Shown: positions 1-6,941, counted from the stretch's first letter. The stretch: 64,000 nucleotides of DNA from Flavobacteriales bacterium (GCA_016713875.1 JADJOI010000003.1:3100001-3164000), one strand, 5' to 3'. Notes: generated by a model from the sequence alone, not told the origin. A program made the numbers and translations.

Positions 1-808
1 GGTACGCATCGCTGCTCATCCCCCCCCCGATCACCTCGGCGTAGATCTTGGCCCCCCGGGCCAGCGCGTGATCCAGGTCCTCCAGCACGATGGCCGCGCC
101 GCCCTCGCCCAGCACGAATCCATCACGGTCCTTGTCATAGGGCCGGGACGCCGTGGCCGGGTCGTCGTTGCGGGTGCTCATGGCGTGGAGGGCGTTGAAG
201 CCGCCCACGCCCGCCTCGTAGATCGCCGCCTCGCTCCCGCCGGTGACCACGGCCGGGCACAGGCCCAGGCGGATGGCGTTGAAGGCGTCGATCAAGGCGT
301 TGTTGCTGCTGGCGCAGGCGCTGGCGGTCACATAGCTGGGGCCGCGGAGCGTATGCTTCATGCTGATCAGCCCCGCCGCGCTGTCCGCGATCATCTTGGG
401 GATGAAGAACGGGTTGAAGCGCGGGGTACCGTCGCCCTTTCCGAAGCCGATGCACTCGTCCTGGAAGGTCTTCAGCCCGCCGATGCCGCTGCCCCAGATC
501 ACCCCCACGCGGTCGCGGTCCAGCTTGTCGGAGAGCAGACCGCTGTCGGTGATCGCCTCATCGGCGCACACCAAGGCGAACTGGGCGTACGGGTCGGTCT
601 TGCGGGCCTCCTTGCGGTCCATGAACGCCTCGGCATCGAAGCCCTTGACCTCGCATGCGAAGCGGGTCTTGAACTTCGATGCGTCGAAGCGCGTGATGGG
701 CGCGGCGCCGCTTCGGCCGCTCACCAACCCCTCCCAGTAGGCGGCAAGCGTGTTGCCGATGGGGGTGAGCGCGCCCAGACCGGTCACAACAACGCGTCTG
801 AGCTGCAT
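1..808 (-). CDS. fabF: 3-oxoacyl-ACP synthase II (FabF), partial at the window edge
   Basis: Beta-ketoacyl-ACP synthase II condenses malonyl-ACP with acyl-ACP in fatty acid elongation. The minus-strand frame is open from the ATG at 806-808 to base 1, giving about 269 residues without a stop; the C-terminal third lies outside the window. The N-terminus reads RRVVVTGLGALTPIGN, typical of KAS II. The active-site cysteine lies in the motif VTASACASSN, and DGFVLGEGGAAIVLEDL follows where KAS II proteins have it. The gene sits 24 bp downstream of acpP on the same strand, the usual acpP-fabF order, so the two are probably co-transcribed. The run of nine C at the edge (21-29) reads in frame as three glycine codons, so no frameshift is seen. 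Identification is firm; only completeness is unknown. Confidence 0.95.
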   Translation of the reverse strand, partial: MQLRRVVVTGLGALTPIGNTLAAYWEGLVSGRSGAAPITRFDASKFKTRFACEVKGFDAEAFMDRKEARKTDPYAQFALVCADEAITDSGLLSDKLDRDRVGVIWGSGIGGLKTFQDECIGFGKGDGTPRFNPFFIPKMIADSAAGLISMKHTLRGPSYVTASACASSNNALIDAFNAIRLGLCPAVVTGGSEAAIYEAGVGGFNALHAMSTRNDDPATASRPYDKDRDGFVLGEGGAAIVLEDLDHALARGAKIYAEVIGGGMSSDAY

Positions 809-832
809 GGGGAGAGCCCGATGGGCCCGGGC

Positions 833-1069
833 TTACTTCGCGTTCTTCTCCACGTAGTCCACGGCCTGACCCACGGTCTGGATCTTCTCGGCCTGGTCAT
901 CGGGGATGGCGATGTTGAACTCCTTCTCGAACTCCATGATGAGCTCGACGGTATCGAGGCTGTCAGCGCCAAGGTCGTTGGTGAAGCTCGCCTCCATGTT
1001 GACCTCGCCCTGGTCGACCCCGAGCTTGTCCACGATGATTGCGATGACCCTGGATTTGATGTCCGACAT
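833..1069 (-). CDS. acpP: Acyl carrier protein
   Basis: A 78-residue acyl carrier protein, the carrier of growing acyl chains in fatty acid synthesis. The sequence begins MSDIKSRVIAIIVDKLGV and contains the 4'-phosphopantetheine attachment motif GADSLDTVEL, with the modified serine near residue 37. Length and charge (strongly acidic) are normal. The frame could be extended 13 codons upstream, but the internal ATG at 1067-1069 matches the conserved N-terminus and was chosen. It lies upstream of fabF on the same strand and diverges from nothing; the next gene upstream ends at 1128. Confidence 0.97.
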   Translation of the reverse strand: MSDIKSRVIAIIVDKLGVDQGEVNMEASFTNDLGADSLDTVELIMEFEKEFNIAIPDDQAEKIQTVGQAVDYVEKNAK

Positions 1070-1127
1070 GACAGTGTCGTTTAGTTGATGAGGGTGCAAA
1101 GGAAACACTTTTTCGATGCGGCCTCCG

Positions 1128-1814
1128 TCACCGGACCGACAGGTAGGGCACCAGCACCTCGACCAGCGGCTTGCGCATCAGGTCAGGCACACGGCAGTCG
1201 GGGGCCGCAAAGCCCATGGGTATCAACAGGTAGGGCCGTTCATTGGCCGGGCGGTCCAGCAGGCGTGTCAGAAAGTTCATGGGGCTGGGCGTGTGGGTGA
1301 GGGTCACCAGGCCCGCGTGCTGCGCCGCCGCCAGCAGCAGGCCACAGGCCAGCCCCACGCTCTCCTCCACGTAATAGTGCTTGCGGCGCGTGCCATCCGG
1401 GTTCTGCCCATGAGCCTGCTTGAAGACCACCACCAGCCAGGGCGCGGCCTCCAGGAAGGGCTTGTGCCAATCGGTGCCCAGTGGGGCCAGATCGGCCAGC
1501 CATTCGACGGACATGCGCCCGTGGTAGCTGGCGTGCTCCTCCTCCTCGGCCGCCTCGCGGATCCGGCGTTTCAGTTCAGGGTCGCCCACCAGGCAGAAGG
1601 TCCAAGGCTGCTTGTGCGCACCGCTGGGCGCGGTGGAGGCCGTGGCGATCAGCTCCTCCATCAGCTCCCGCGGCACCGGCCGGTCGCTGAAGTGACGCAC
1701 GCTGCGGCGGTGGGCCATCAGTTCGCGGAAAGCGACGGCCCTCCGGAGCATGTCCTCCGCGGGATATTCGGTCGGGAGATGGGGCACGGTACGGGGTCCT
1801 TCCGGGCTGCTCAT
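1128..1814 (-). CDS. Nitroreductase-family flavoprotein, iodotyrosine-deiodinase-like
   Basis: A 228-residue FMN-dependent nitroreductase-superfamily protein. The N-terminal half has the FMN-phosphate motif RRSVRHFSDRPVP and SGAHKQPWTFCLV. The later blocks KPFLEAAPWLVVVF, YYVEESVGLACGLLLAA and LTLTHTPSPMNFL resemble iodotyrosine deiodinase and its bacterial relatives more than classical nitroreductases. Known members reductively dehalogenate halotyrosines with FMN; the bacterial substrate here is unknown. The ATG at 1812-1814 was chosen because longer forms add a low-similarity, arginine-rich leader that runs into purN on the other strand. It diverges from purN with 43 bp between starts. Confidence 0.82.
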   Translation of the reverse strand: MSSPEGPRTVPHLPTEYPAEDMLRRAVAFRELMAHRRSVRHFSDRPVPRELMEELIATASTAPSGAHKQPWTFCLVGDPELKRRIREAAEEEEHASYHGRMSVEWLADLAPLGTDWHKPFLEAAPWLVVVFKQAHGQNPDGTRRKHYYVEESVGLACGLLLAAAQHAGLVTLTHTPSPMNFLTRLLDRPANERPYLLIPMGFAAPDCRVPDLMRKPLVEVLVPYLSVR

Positions 1815-1857
1815 GCCTCGAAGGTCGGCACTGGCGCGGAGTGCGCACCTTCGCAGC

Positions 1858-2433
1858 GTGAAGCGCATCGCCATCCTGGCCTCCGGAAGCGGCAGCAACG
1901 CCCAGCGGCTCATCGAGCACTTTCAGGGCTCTTCCGTGGCCGAGGTGGTGCTGGTGGCGGGCGACCGCCCCGAGGCCGGGGTGTTCGCCCGTGCGTGGGA
2001 CCTGGGCGTGCCGAGCTACCGCTTCACCCCGGCCCAATTGCGGGATGGCACGGTGCTCCGCGAGCTGCAGGCGCTGCGTGTCGACCTGGTGGTGCTTGCT
2101 GGTTTCCTGCGCCTGGTGCCCGCGGAGCTGGTCCGAGCCTATCAAGGCCGCATGGTCAACATCCATCCCGCCTTGCTTCCCCGCCATGGCGGCCGGGGCA
2201 TGTGGGGCCACCATGTGCATGCGGCAGTGCTGTCGGCCGGCGACACCGAGAGCGGCATCACCATCCATCGGGTGAACGAGCGCTACGATGAGGGCGAGCA
2301 CCTCTTCCAGGCCCGCTGTCCCGTGCTGCCCGGCGATACGACCGAGACCCTGGCCGCGCGCATCCACGAACTCGAGCATGAGCATTTTCCCCGGGTTGTT
2401 GAGAGCCTTGTTGATCCCAAGATGAACCCATGA
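1858..2433 (+). CDS. purN: Phosphoribosylglycinamide formyltransferase
   Basis: PurN transfers a formyl group from 10-formyl-tetrahydrofolate to glycinamide ribonucleotide in purine synthesis. The 191-residue product begins VKRIAILASGSGSNAQRLI with a GTG start; no ATG is near the conserved N-terminus. Conserved blocks include LAGFLRLVP, the catalytic region NIHPALLPRHGGRGMWG with the Asn-His pair, and ESGITIHRVNERYDEG carrying the catalytic Asp region. A sequence resembling the Bacteroidota -7 box (gcaccttcg) lies just upstream of the GTG, so the transcript may have almost no leader. The protein ends in MNP, next to an inverted repeat. Confidence 0.93.
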   Translation: MKRIAILASGSGSNAQRLIEHFQGSSVAEVVLVAGDRPEAGVFARAWDLGVPSYRFTPAQLRDGTVLRELQALRVDLVVLAGFLRLVPAELVRAYQGRMVNIHPALLPRHGGRGMWGHHVHAAVLSAGDTESGITIHRVNERYDEGEHLFQARCPVLPGDTTETLAARIHELEHEHFPRVVESLVDPKMNP

Positions 2434-2437
2434 ACCG

Positions 2438-2484
2438 CGAGTAGCGAGTGGCAAGCCGTGTATGCGCTCGCCACTCGCTACTCG
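2438..2484. repeat. 15-bp perfect inverted repeat between purN and marC
   Basis: Bases 2438-2452 (cgagtagcgagtggc) are the exact reverse complement of 2470-2484, with a 17-bp loop. The arms could form a strong RNA hairpin between the purN stop and the marC start. No T-tract follows, so it is not a textbook intrinsic terminator. Each arm holds an internal near-repeat (cgagtagcgag), which resembles short dispersed intergenic repeats rather than a designed terminator. Confidence 0.75.
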
Positions 2485-2496
2485 TTACTCCAACCC

Positions 2497-3105
2497 ATGC
2501 AACTCGACCCGGCACAGATCGGAAAGGCGTTCCTGGTGCTCTTCGCAGTGATCGACATCGTGGGCGGCATCCCGCTGATCCTGCAGGTCCGCCAGAAGGC
2601 CGGCCGTATCTACCCCCTGCGGGCCACCCTGGTGAGCCTGGGCATCATGGTCACCTTCCTGTTCGTGGGCGAGGGCATCCTGCGCGTGGTGGGTGTCGAC
2701 GTCCGGTCGTTCGCCGTGGCGGGTTCGTTGGTGTTGTTCTTCATCGCCCTGGAGATGACCCTCGGCATCCGGCTCTTCAAGGAGGACACCTCCGCCCCTG
2801 GCCTGCCCAGCGACGACCCCAAGGTGTACAGCATCGTACCGCTCGCCTTTCCGGTGATCGCCGGGGCCGGCACCATCACCACCATTCTGTCGCTGCGCGC
2901 CGAGTACGCCCCGGTGAACATCCTGGCGGCCATCGTGCTCAACATGGGCCCGGTGCTGCTGGTGCTCTTCCTCACCAACCGCATCGAACGGCTGCTGGGC
3001 CGCGTGGGGCTCATCGTCATCCGCAAGGCCTTCGGCGTCATCCTTCTGGCCATCAGCGTGAAGCTGTTCACGGGCAACATCACCTACCTCTTCCCGGCGA
3101 CATGA
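2497..3105 (+). CDS. MarC-family integral membrane protein
   Basis: A 202-residue protein with about six hydrophobic segments and the layout of the MarC/UPF0056 family, inner-membrane proteins of unknown transport function. Family-like features are FAVIDIVGGIPLIL in the first helix, FFIALEMTLGIRLF in the third, and the loop VPLAFPVIAGAGTITTIL. The start at 2497 (MQLDPAQIGK) was preferred to an ATG 13 codons upstream, because that extension would be encoded by the inverted repeat at 2438-2484. The stop overlaps the rnhA start by four bases (ATGA), so translation of the two genes is probably coupled. Confidence 0.88.
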   Translation: MQLDPAQIGKAFLVLFAVIDIVGGIPLILQVRQKAGRIYPLRATLVSLGIMVTFLFVGEGILRVVGVDVRSFAVAGSLVLFFIALEMTLGIRLFKEDTSAPGLPSDDPKVYSIVPLAFPVIAGAGTITTILSLRAEYAPVNILAAIVLNMGPVLLVLFLTNRIERLLGRVGLIVIRKAFGVILLAISVKLFTGNITYLFPAT

Positions 3106-3572
3106 GCGTGCAGGTGACGGCCTACACGGACGGCGCGGCCAGCGGCAACCCGGGGCCGGGCGGCTATGGGGTGGTGCTGGAGAGCGGCAGCCACCGACGC
3201 GAGCTTTGGGGCGGATACCGCCACACCACCAACAACCTAATGGAGCTGCTGGCGGTCATCGCCGCGCTGGAGGCCCTGAAGCGACCCGGCATGGAGGTGA
3301 CCGTGGTGAGCGACAGCAAGTACGTGGTGGACAGTGTGGAGAAGGGCTGGGTGTTCGATTGGGAGAGGAAGGACTTTGCCAAGCGAAAGAACCCCGACCT
3401 CTGGAAGCGGTTCCTGAAGGTGTACCGACAGCACAAGGTGCGCTTCCACTGGATCCGCGGCCACAACGGCCACCCGCAGAACGAACTCTGCGACCGCCTG
3501 GCGGTGGCCGCCCGCGAGCAGCGGGGCCTGCCGGCGGACGAGGTGTACGAACAGCTGGGCGAGGGCGGTTGA
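3102..3572 (+). CDS. rnhA: Ribonuclease HI
   Basis: A 156-residue ribonuclease H of type I, which cleaves the RNA strand of RNA-DNA hybrids during replication and repair. The catalytic acidic residues are all visible: Asp10 in YTDGAASGNPG, Glu48 in NNLMELLAV, Asp71 in VVSDSKYV and Asp131 in NELCDRLAV, with the conserved His124 in GHNGHPQN. Length matches bacterial RNase HI. The start overlaps the marC stop by four bases. The 3' end (LGEGG-stop) has a degenerate second copy 72 bp downstream, on the far side of a short tandem repeat. Confidence 0.96.
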   Translation: MSVQVTAYTDGAASGNPGPGGYGVVLESGSHRRELWGGYRHTTNNLMELLAVIAALEALKRPGMEVTVVSDSKYVVDSVEKGWVFDWERKDFAKRKNPDLWKRFLKVYRQHKVRFHWIRGHNGHPQNELCDRLAVAAREQRGLPADEVYEQLGEGG

Positions 3573-3585
3573 GCACGCGCACTAC

Positions 3586-3615
3586 CATCTGTGTTCATCC
3601 GTGTCCATCTGTGGT
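3586..3615. repeat. 10-bp tandem repeat, three units (CATCYGTGKY type)
   Basis: Three consecutive 10-bp units start at 3586, 3596 and 3606 (CATCTGTGTT, CATCCGTGTC, CATCTGTGGT). They lie between rnhA and the biotin-carrier gene. The block resembles a short intergenic repeat I recall from many environmental genomes. It is flanked by an imperfect 23-bp direct repeat (3554-3576 and 3626-3648, three mismatches), whose first copy is the end of rnhA. Confidence 0.7.
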
Positions 3616-3680
3616 TCCGACGGCCGCTCGGCGAGGGTGGTTGATCACCACCACCGTGCGGCGCCCTATTTTCGCCCGCC

Positions 3681-4205
3681 ATGCCGCGCAAGCTCTACGC
3701 CCACATCAACCAGGCCGGCGCCCCCGTGGTGCTGGAGCGCCGCACGCCCGACGGGCCCTGGGTGCCCGAAGGCACCGCCGACCTGGACCTCAGTGCAGCG
3801 GACAAAGGCACCTTCAGCGTGCTGCTGGACGGTCGGTCGGTGCGCGCCACCGTGGTGAAGGAGGACCGCGCGGCGGGTGTGGTGAAGTTGCGGATCGGCG
3901 GCAAGCTCTACACCGTGCGGCTGGAGGACGAGCGCGCCCGCCTGGTGCAGGCCCTCGGGTTGGACAAGTCCCGCGGCGGAGTGGTGCCGGAGCTCAAGGC
4001 TCCCATGCCGGGGCTGGTGCTGAACGTGCTGGTGAAGGCCGGTGACGTGGTGCGCAAGAACGACGCCCTGCTGGTGCTGGAGGCCATGAAGATGGAGAAC
4101 GTGATCAAGGCCCCGGGCGATGCCGTGGTGGCCCAGGTGCATGCCGTGCAGGGCAAGGCCGTGGAGAAGGGCCAGTTGCTGCTCGGCTTCGCGCCCGTGA
4201 GCTGA
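3681..4205 (+). CDS. Biotin carboxyl carrier / biotinyl-domain protein
   Basis: A 174-residue protein with a C-terminal biotinyl domain (about residues 103-172). The biotinylation motif EAMKMEN is intact, with Lys137 as the attachment site, and the domain opens with the usual APMPGLVLNVLVKAGD. The N-terminal 100 residues form a beta-rich region of the kind seen in carrier subunits of Bacteroidota acyl-CoA, pyruvate or oxaloacetate carboxylases. No carboxylase or carboxyltransferase subunit is adjacent, so the partner enzyme cannot be named. A -7-like box, TATTTTCG at 3667-3674, lies 7 bp before the ATG, implying a very short leader. Confidence 0.85.
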   Translation: MPRKLYAHINQAGAPVVLERRTPDGPWVPEGTADLDLSAADKGTFSVLLDGRSVRATVVKEDRAAGVVKLRIGGKLYTVRLEDERARLVQALGLDKSRGGVVPELKAPMPGLVLNVLVKAGDVVRKNDALLVLEAMKMENVIKAPGDAVVAQVHAVQGKAVEKGQLLLGFAPVS

Positions 4206-4296
4206 ACGCACATCACGCATCCGGATCGCGTTCGGCGCGGAACTTGCCGCGGTCACCGACCTGATAGCGGACAGCGTCCGCCCCTGTCGGCCGAAC

Positions 4297-4304
4297 TACC
4301 TTTC
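4297..4304 (+). promoter_or_regulatory. Bacteroidota -7 box for superoxide dismutase
   Basis: TACCTTTC differs by one base from the TAnnTTTG consensus and ends 4 bp before the dismutase ATG, so the mRNA would be essentially leaderless. No TTG is seen at the ideal -33 position. Confidence 0.5.
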
Positions 4305-4308
4305 GCAC

Positions 4309-5004
4309 ATGGACCGCAAACGCTTTCTCACCCGCTCGCTGCAGGCCGCCGCGGGCGTGGCCTTGGCCCCTGCCGTGCTGCGTGCTTCCGCTTCGGGTGC
4401 CGGTGATCTGCACTTCGTCCAGGCGCCCCTGCCCTATCCCTACGAGGCGCTGGAGCCGCACATCGATACGCTCACCATGCAGATCCACTACGGCAAGCAC
4501 CATGCGGCCTACGTGAAGAACGCCAACGAGGCCCTGGCCGCCGAAGCCGTGCCGGCCACCACCGCCGAGCAGCTCTTCGGCACCATCGGTGGGGTGAGCA
4601 CCAAGCTGCGCAACAATGCCGGTGGCGCCTGGAACCACGACCTCTTCTGGAGCAGCATGGCGCCTGGCCGGGGCGGCGACCCGGGCGGCGCGGTGGCGGA
4701 TGCGCTCGCCGGCGCCTTCGGGTCGCTGGAGAAGTTCAAGGAGGACTTCTCCGAGGCGGCCATGAAGCGCTTCGGCAGCGGCTGGGCGTGGCTGGTGCTG
4801 CAGGAGGGGAAGCTGGCCATCGGCAGCACGCCCAACCAGGACAACCCGCTGATGGAGGTGAGCGACCTGAAGGGCCGCCCGCTGCTGGGACTGGACGTGT
4901 GGGAGCACGCCTACTACCTCAAGTACCAGAACAAGCGCAACGAGTATGTGGCCGCCTGGTGGAACCTGGTGAACTGGGAGGCCGTGGCCGGCCGGATGGG
5001 TTGA
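4309..5004 (+). CDS. Superoxide dismutase, Fe/Mn family, with N-terminal export signal
   Basis: A 231-residue Fe/Mn superoxide dismutase that converts superoxide to oxygen and hydrogen peroxide. All four metal ligands are visible: His60 in MQIHYGKHHAAY, His110 in GGAWNHDLFW, Asp196 and His200 in GLDVWEHAYY. A glycine occupies the N-terminal second-sphere position and a Gln is present in TPNQDNPLM, an arrangement typical of Mn-type or cambialistic enzymes. An extra segment of about 30 residues precedes the domain. It has a basic n-region (DRKRFLTRS) and a hydrophobic stretch ending at Ala-Ser-Ala, like a Tat leader but with Lys-Arg instead of Arg-Arg. Export to the periplasm is therefore likely but not certain. 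It converges on pfkB with 9 bp between stops. Confidence 0.92.
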   Translation: MDRKRFLTRSLQAAAGVALAPAVLRASASGAGDLHFVQAPLPYPYEALEPHIDTLTMQIHYGKHHAAYVKNANEALAAEAVPATTAEQLFGTIGGVSTKLRNNAGGAWNHDLFWSSMAPGRGGDPGGAVADALAGAFGSLEKFKEDFSEAAMKRFGSGWAWLVLQEGKLAIGSTPNQDNPLMEVSDLKGRPLLGLDVWEHAYYLKYQNKRNEYVAAWWNLVNWEAVAGRMG

Positions 5005-5013
5005 GCGGTCCGC

Positions 5014-5943
5014 TCAGTCCTCCACCAGCTCGATGTCGAAGTCCACGAGATCCACGAACTGCTGCACCCGCTGATCGATGTCCTCGCGGGTGATCTCCGC
5101 CAGGCGTTCGATGCCGAACTTCTCGCAGGTGAAGCTGGCCAGGGCGCTGCCCACGATGATGGCGCGCTTGAGGTTGTCGAAACTGTGATCCTGCGTACGG
5201 GCCAGGTAGCCGATGAAGCCCCCGGCGAAGGTGTCACCGGCGCCCGTGGGGTCCACCACATCCTCCAGCGGCAGAGCGGGCGCGAAGAACACGCGGTCGG
5301 GACCGAAGAGGAGGGCCCCGTGCTCCCCCTTCTTCACCACGAGATATCGGGGGCCCATGGCCAGGATGCGCGCCGCGGCCTTCACGAGGCTGTGCTCACC
5401 GCTCAACTGGCGCGCCTCGGCGTCGTTGATGGCCAGGATGTCCACCCGCTGGATCACCCGCTTGAGGTCCTCCAGGGCGCTGTCCATCCAGAAGTTCATG
5501 GTATCCATCACCACCAGGGCCGGACGCTCGGCCATCTGGTCCAGCACCTTGGCCTGCACCTTGGGGTCCAGGTTGCCGAGCATCACGTACGGGGCCTGGG
5601 TGTAGGTGGTGGGCAGCTTGGGGTCCAGGTCCAGCAGCACGTTCAGCCGGGTCTCCAGCGTGTCGCGGCTGTTCATGTCGTAGTGGTAGCGGCCGGCCCA
5701 GAAGAAGCTCTCCTTACCCGGCAACACCTCCAGCCCCTGCAGGTCCACCCCCCGGCGGCGCAGGTCGTCCATCACCGCAGCGGGGAAGTCATCGCCCACC
5801 ACGCTCACTAGGCCGATCTTGTCCAGGAAGATGCTGGCCGCCAGGGAGATGTAGGTGGCGGCCCCGCCCACGGTCTTCTCGGCCACGCCGAAGGGGGTCT
5901 CGATGCGGTCAAAGGCGACGGTGCCGACGGTGATGAGCTGCAT
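5014..5943 (-). CDS. PfkB-family carbohydrate/nucleoside kinase
   Basis: A 309-residue ribokinase-like kinase that phosphorylates a sugar or nucleoside with ATP. The N-terminus MQLITVGTVAFDRIETPFG and the glycine pair in KTVGGAATY match the first PfkB signature. The second signature, DPTGAGDTFAGGFIGYLA, carries the catalytic Asp near residue 245. Bacteroidota carry a conserved single-copy PfkB kinase of this length, usually annotated only as a sugar kinase, and the sequence does not allow a substrate to be named. The ATG at 5941-5943 was chosen; an upstream ATG adds only eight poorly conserved residues. The start lies close to a dispersed repeat and downstream of tRNA-Asn on the same strand. 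Confidence 0.86.
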   Translation of the reverse strand: MQLITVGTVAFDRIETPFGVAEKTVGGAATYISLAASIFLDKIGLVSVVGDDFPAAVMDDLRRRGVDLQGLEVLPGKESFFWAGRYHYDMNSRDTLETRLNVLLDLDPKLPTTYTQAPYVMLGNLDPKVQAKVLDQMAERPALVVMDTMNFWMDSALEDLKRVIQRVDILAINDAEARQLSGEHSLVKAAARILAMGPRYLVVKKGEHGALLFGPDRVFFAPALPLEDVVDPTGAGDTFAGGFIGYLARTQDHSFDNLKRAIIVGSALASFTCEKFGIERLAEITREDIDQRVQQFVDLVDFDIELVED

Positions 5944-5962
5944 GGGGAGGGGGGCGGGTTGG

Positions 5963-5982
5963 TTCACGCAGAGGTGCAGAGG
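5963..5982 (-). repeat. Dispersed 19-20 bp repeat, copy 1 (CCTCTGCACCTCTGCGTGA)
   Basis: Read on the minus strand, 5963-5982 is CCTCTGCACCTCTGCGTGAA. Nineteen of these bases recur exactly on the plus strand at 43094-43112. Internally it is two CCTCTGC/GNR half units. This copy lies between the PfkB kinase start and tRNA-Asn. It resembles a short repeat I recall from many unrelated genomes; no function is known to me. Confidence 0.75.
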
Positions 5983-6064
5983 GCGCGGCGGAGGGTCCGC
6001 CAGATCCCGGGCGGATACACTCCTTCAAAAGGAAGAAAGCCGCTCGCGCGGCTCTCTTCATTCG

Positions 6065-6138
6065 CTCCCCGGGCTGGACTTGAACCAGCGACCCCATGAT
6101 TAACAGTCATGTGCTCTAACCAGCTGAGCTACCAGGGA
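6065..6138 (-). tRNA. tRNA-Asn (anticodon GTT)
   Basis: The minus-strand sequence folds as a complete 74-nt tRNA. Acceptor arms TCCCTGG and CCGGGGA pair with one T-G wobble, and the discriminator base is G. The D-arm is GCTCAGCTGGTTAGAGC. The anticodon stem CATGA/TCATG flanks the loop CTGTTAA with anticodon GTT. The T-arm is GCTGG-TTCAAGT-CCAGC. No CCA is encoded at the 3' end. Confidence 0.97.
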
Positions 6139-6225
6139 AGGTGTCCGTTGAAAACGGAGCGCAAATGTAAGCCGCGCCCGGGCATCGGCCAAGTGCCGGG
6201 GCCGCCCGATCGGGGAAGGCCCGTT

Positions 6226-6259
6226 CCCGCCACTTGCTGACCACCGCCCGCCACTTGCT
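6226..6259 (+). promoter_or_regulatory. 13-bp direct repeat, 21-bp period, upstream of the 6328 lipoprotein gene
   Basis: cccgccacttgct occurs at 6226-6238 and again, without mismatch, at 6247-6259. The period is 21 bp. The A-G-T-T-T-T-G box of the promoter starts 33 bp after the second copy, at 6293. Two other promoters in this window (53881 and 56809) share the layout. This is the layout expected for LytTR-type response-regulator sites; binding is inferred, not shown. Confidence 0.6.
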
Positions 6260-6291
6260 CATCCCGCCTATGGAAGGCCTGGGGGCCGCGG

Positions 6292-6304
6292 CAGTTTTGA
6301 CCCA
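6292..6304 (+). promoter_or_regulatory. -7 box of the putative LytTR-controlled promoter
   Basis: cAGTTTTGACCCA is nearly the same as the box at 56874-56886 and similar to that at 53945-53957. It fits the last five positions of the Bacteroidota TAnnTTTG element. No TTG is found 19-20 bp upstream, consistent with an activator-dependent promoter. The ATG follows at 6328. Confidence 0.55.
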
Positions 6305-6327
6305 TCGAACGCCAACGACCCCACCCC

Positions 6328-6807
6328 ATGAACGCCCGCCTCCTCCTCACCACCGCCGCCACCATCCTCTCCGCCGGCTGCCTGTTCGCCAGCAAGCAGG
6401 TCACCTTCCACGGCAAGATCGAGACCCTCGACGGCGGCGCCCGCCGCACCGTGGTCCTCGTGGAGCGCGCCAACGGCGAGCTCGATAGCCTGGTGGTGGG
6501 TGCCAACGGCAGCTTCAAGCTCCAGGTGGAGGCCGACAGCCGGCTGCGCCTCACCTTCCGCCAGAACGGCTACATCACCAAGGTCGTGGAGGTCAACACC
6601 ATCAACGCCTTCCCCAAGTTCAAGGCCGAGAACGACCGCGACGTCCGCTTCTCCGTGGAGCTCATGCCCCAGAGCCCCTCCAACGACCTGGTCTTCGCCG
6701 CGCCCGTGGGCCACATCACCTTCATCAAGGGCAGCGGCCTCATGAAGGTCCACTACGACCACACCCTGGTGACCCTGCCCGCCACGGACGTCACCGCCGC
6801 TCGCTGA
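6328..6807 (+). CDS. Small secreted lipoprotein with carboxypeptidase-regulatory-like domain
   Basis: A 159-residue protein with a short signal peptide ending in the lipobox LSAGC (Cys18), so it is probably an outer-envelope lipoprotein. After the Cys, residues 20-110 read as a single beta-sandwich: VTFHGKIETLDGGARRTVVLVE followed by SFKLQVEADSRLRLTFRQNGY and ITKVVEVNTIN. This is the pattern of CarboxypepD_reg-like domains common on Bacteroidota surface proteins. No enzyme motif is seen. The gene has its own promoter with a 13-bp direct repeat upstream and converges on ssb with a hairpin between the stops. Function unknown; regulation by a LytTR response regulator is inferred from the promoter. 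Confidence 0.75.
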   Translation: MNARLLLTTAATILSAGCLFASKQVTFHGKIETLDGGARRTVVLVERANGELDSLVVGANGSFKLQVEADSRLRLTFRQNGYITKVVEVNTINAFPKFKAENDRDVRFSVELMPQSPSNDLVFAAPVGHITFIKGSGLMKVHYDHTLVTLPATDVTAAR

Positions 6808-6893
6808 TCACATCACTCCATGGGACGGGGGTCCTGTTGACGATGGAGGGGCTGCCTGAGGGTGGCCCTTCCGCGTTCCGCAGGAAAAGCGAA

Positions 6894-6923
6894 GAGGGCC
6901 GCCCCTTCCGGAACGGCCCCCTT
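6894..6923. terminator. Bidirectional hairpin between convergent genes
   Basis: gGGGCCG-like arm at 6896-6901 pairs with 6914-6919 (gggccg / cggccc), extended by aag/ctt on the outside. It lies between the lipoprotein stop (6807) and the ssb stop (6942), where both transcripts need to end. Confidence 0.5.
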
Positions 6924-6941
6924 GCCGGAGTTCGTGGCGGA

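Noticed and set aside
21..29. Run of nine C as a possible frameshift in fabF
   Set aside because: Read on the coding strand it gives three Gly codons in frame, continuing GGGMSSDAY as expected.
6139..6327. A riboswitch in the leader of the lipoprotein gene
   Set aside because: No conserved riboswitch core is seen; the region is explained by the direct repeats and promoter box.
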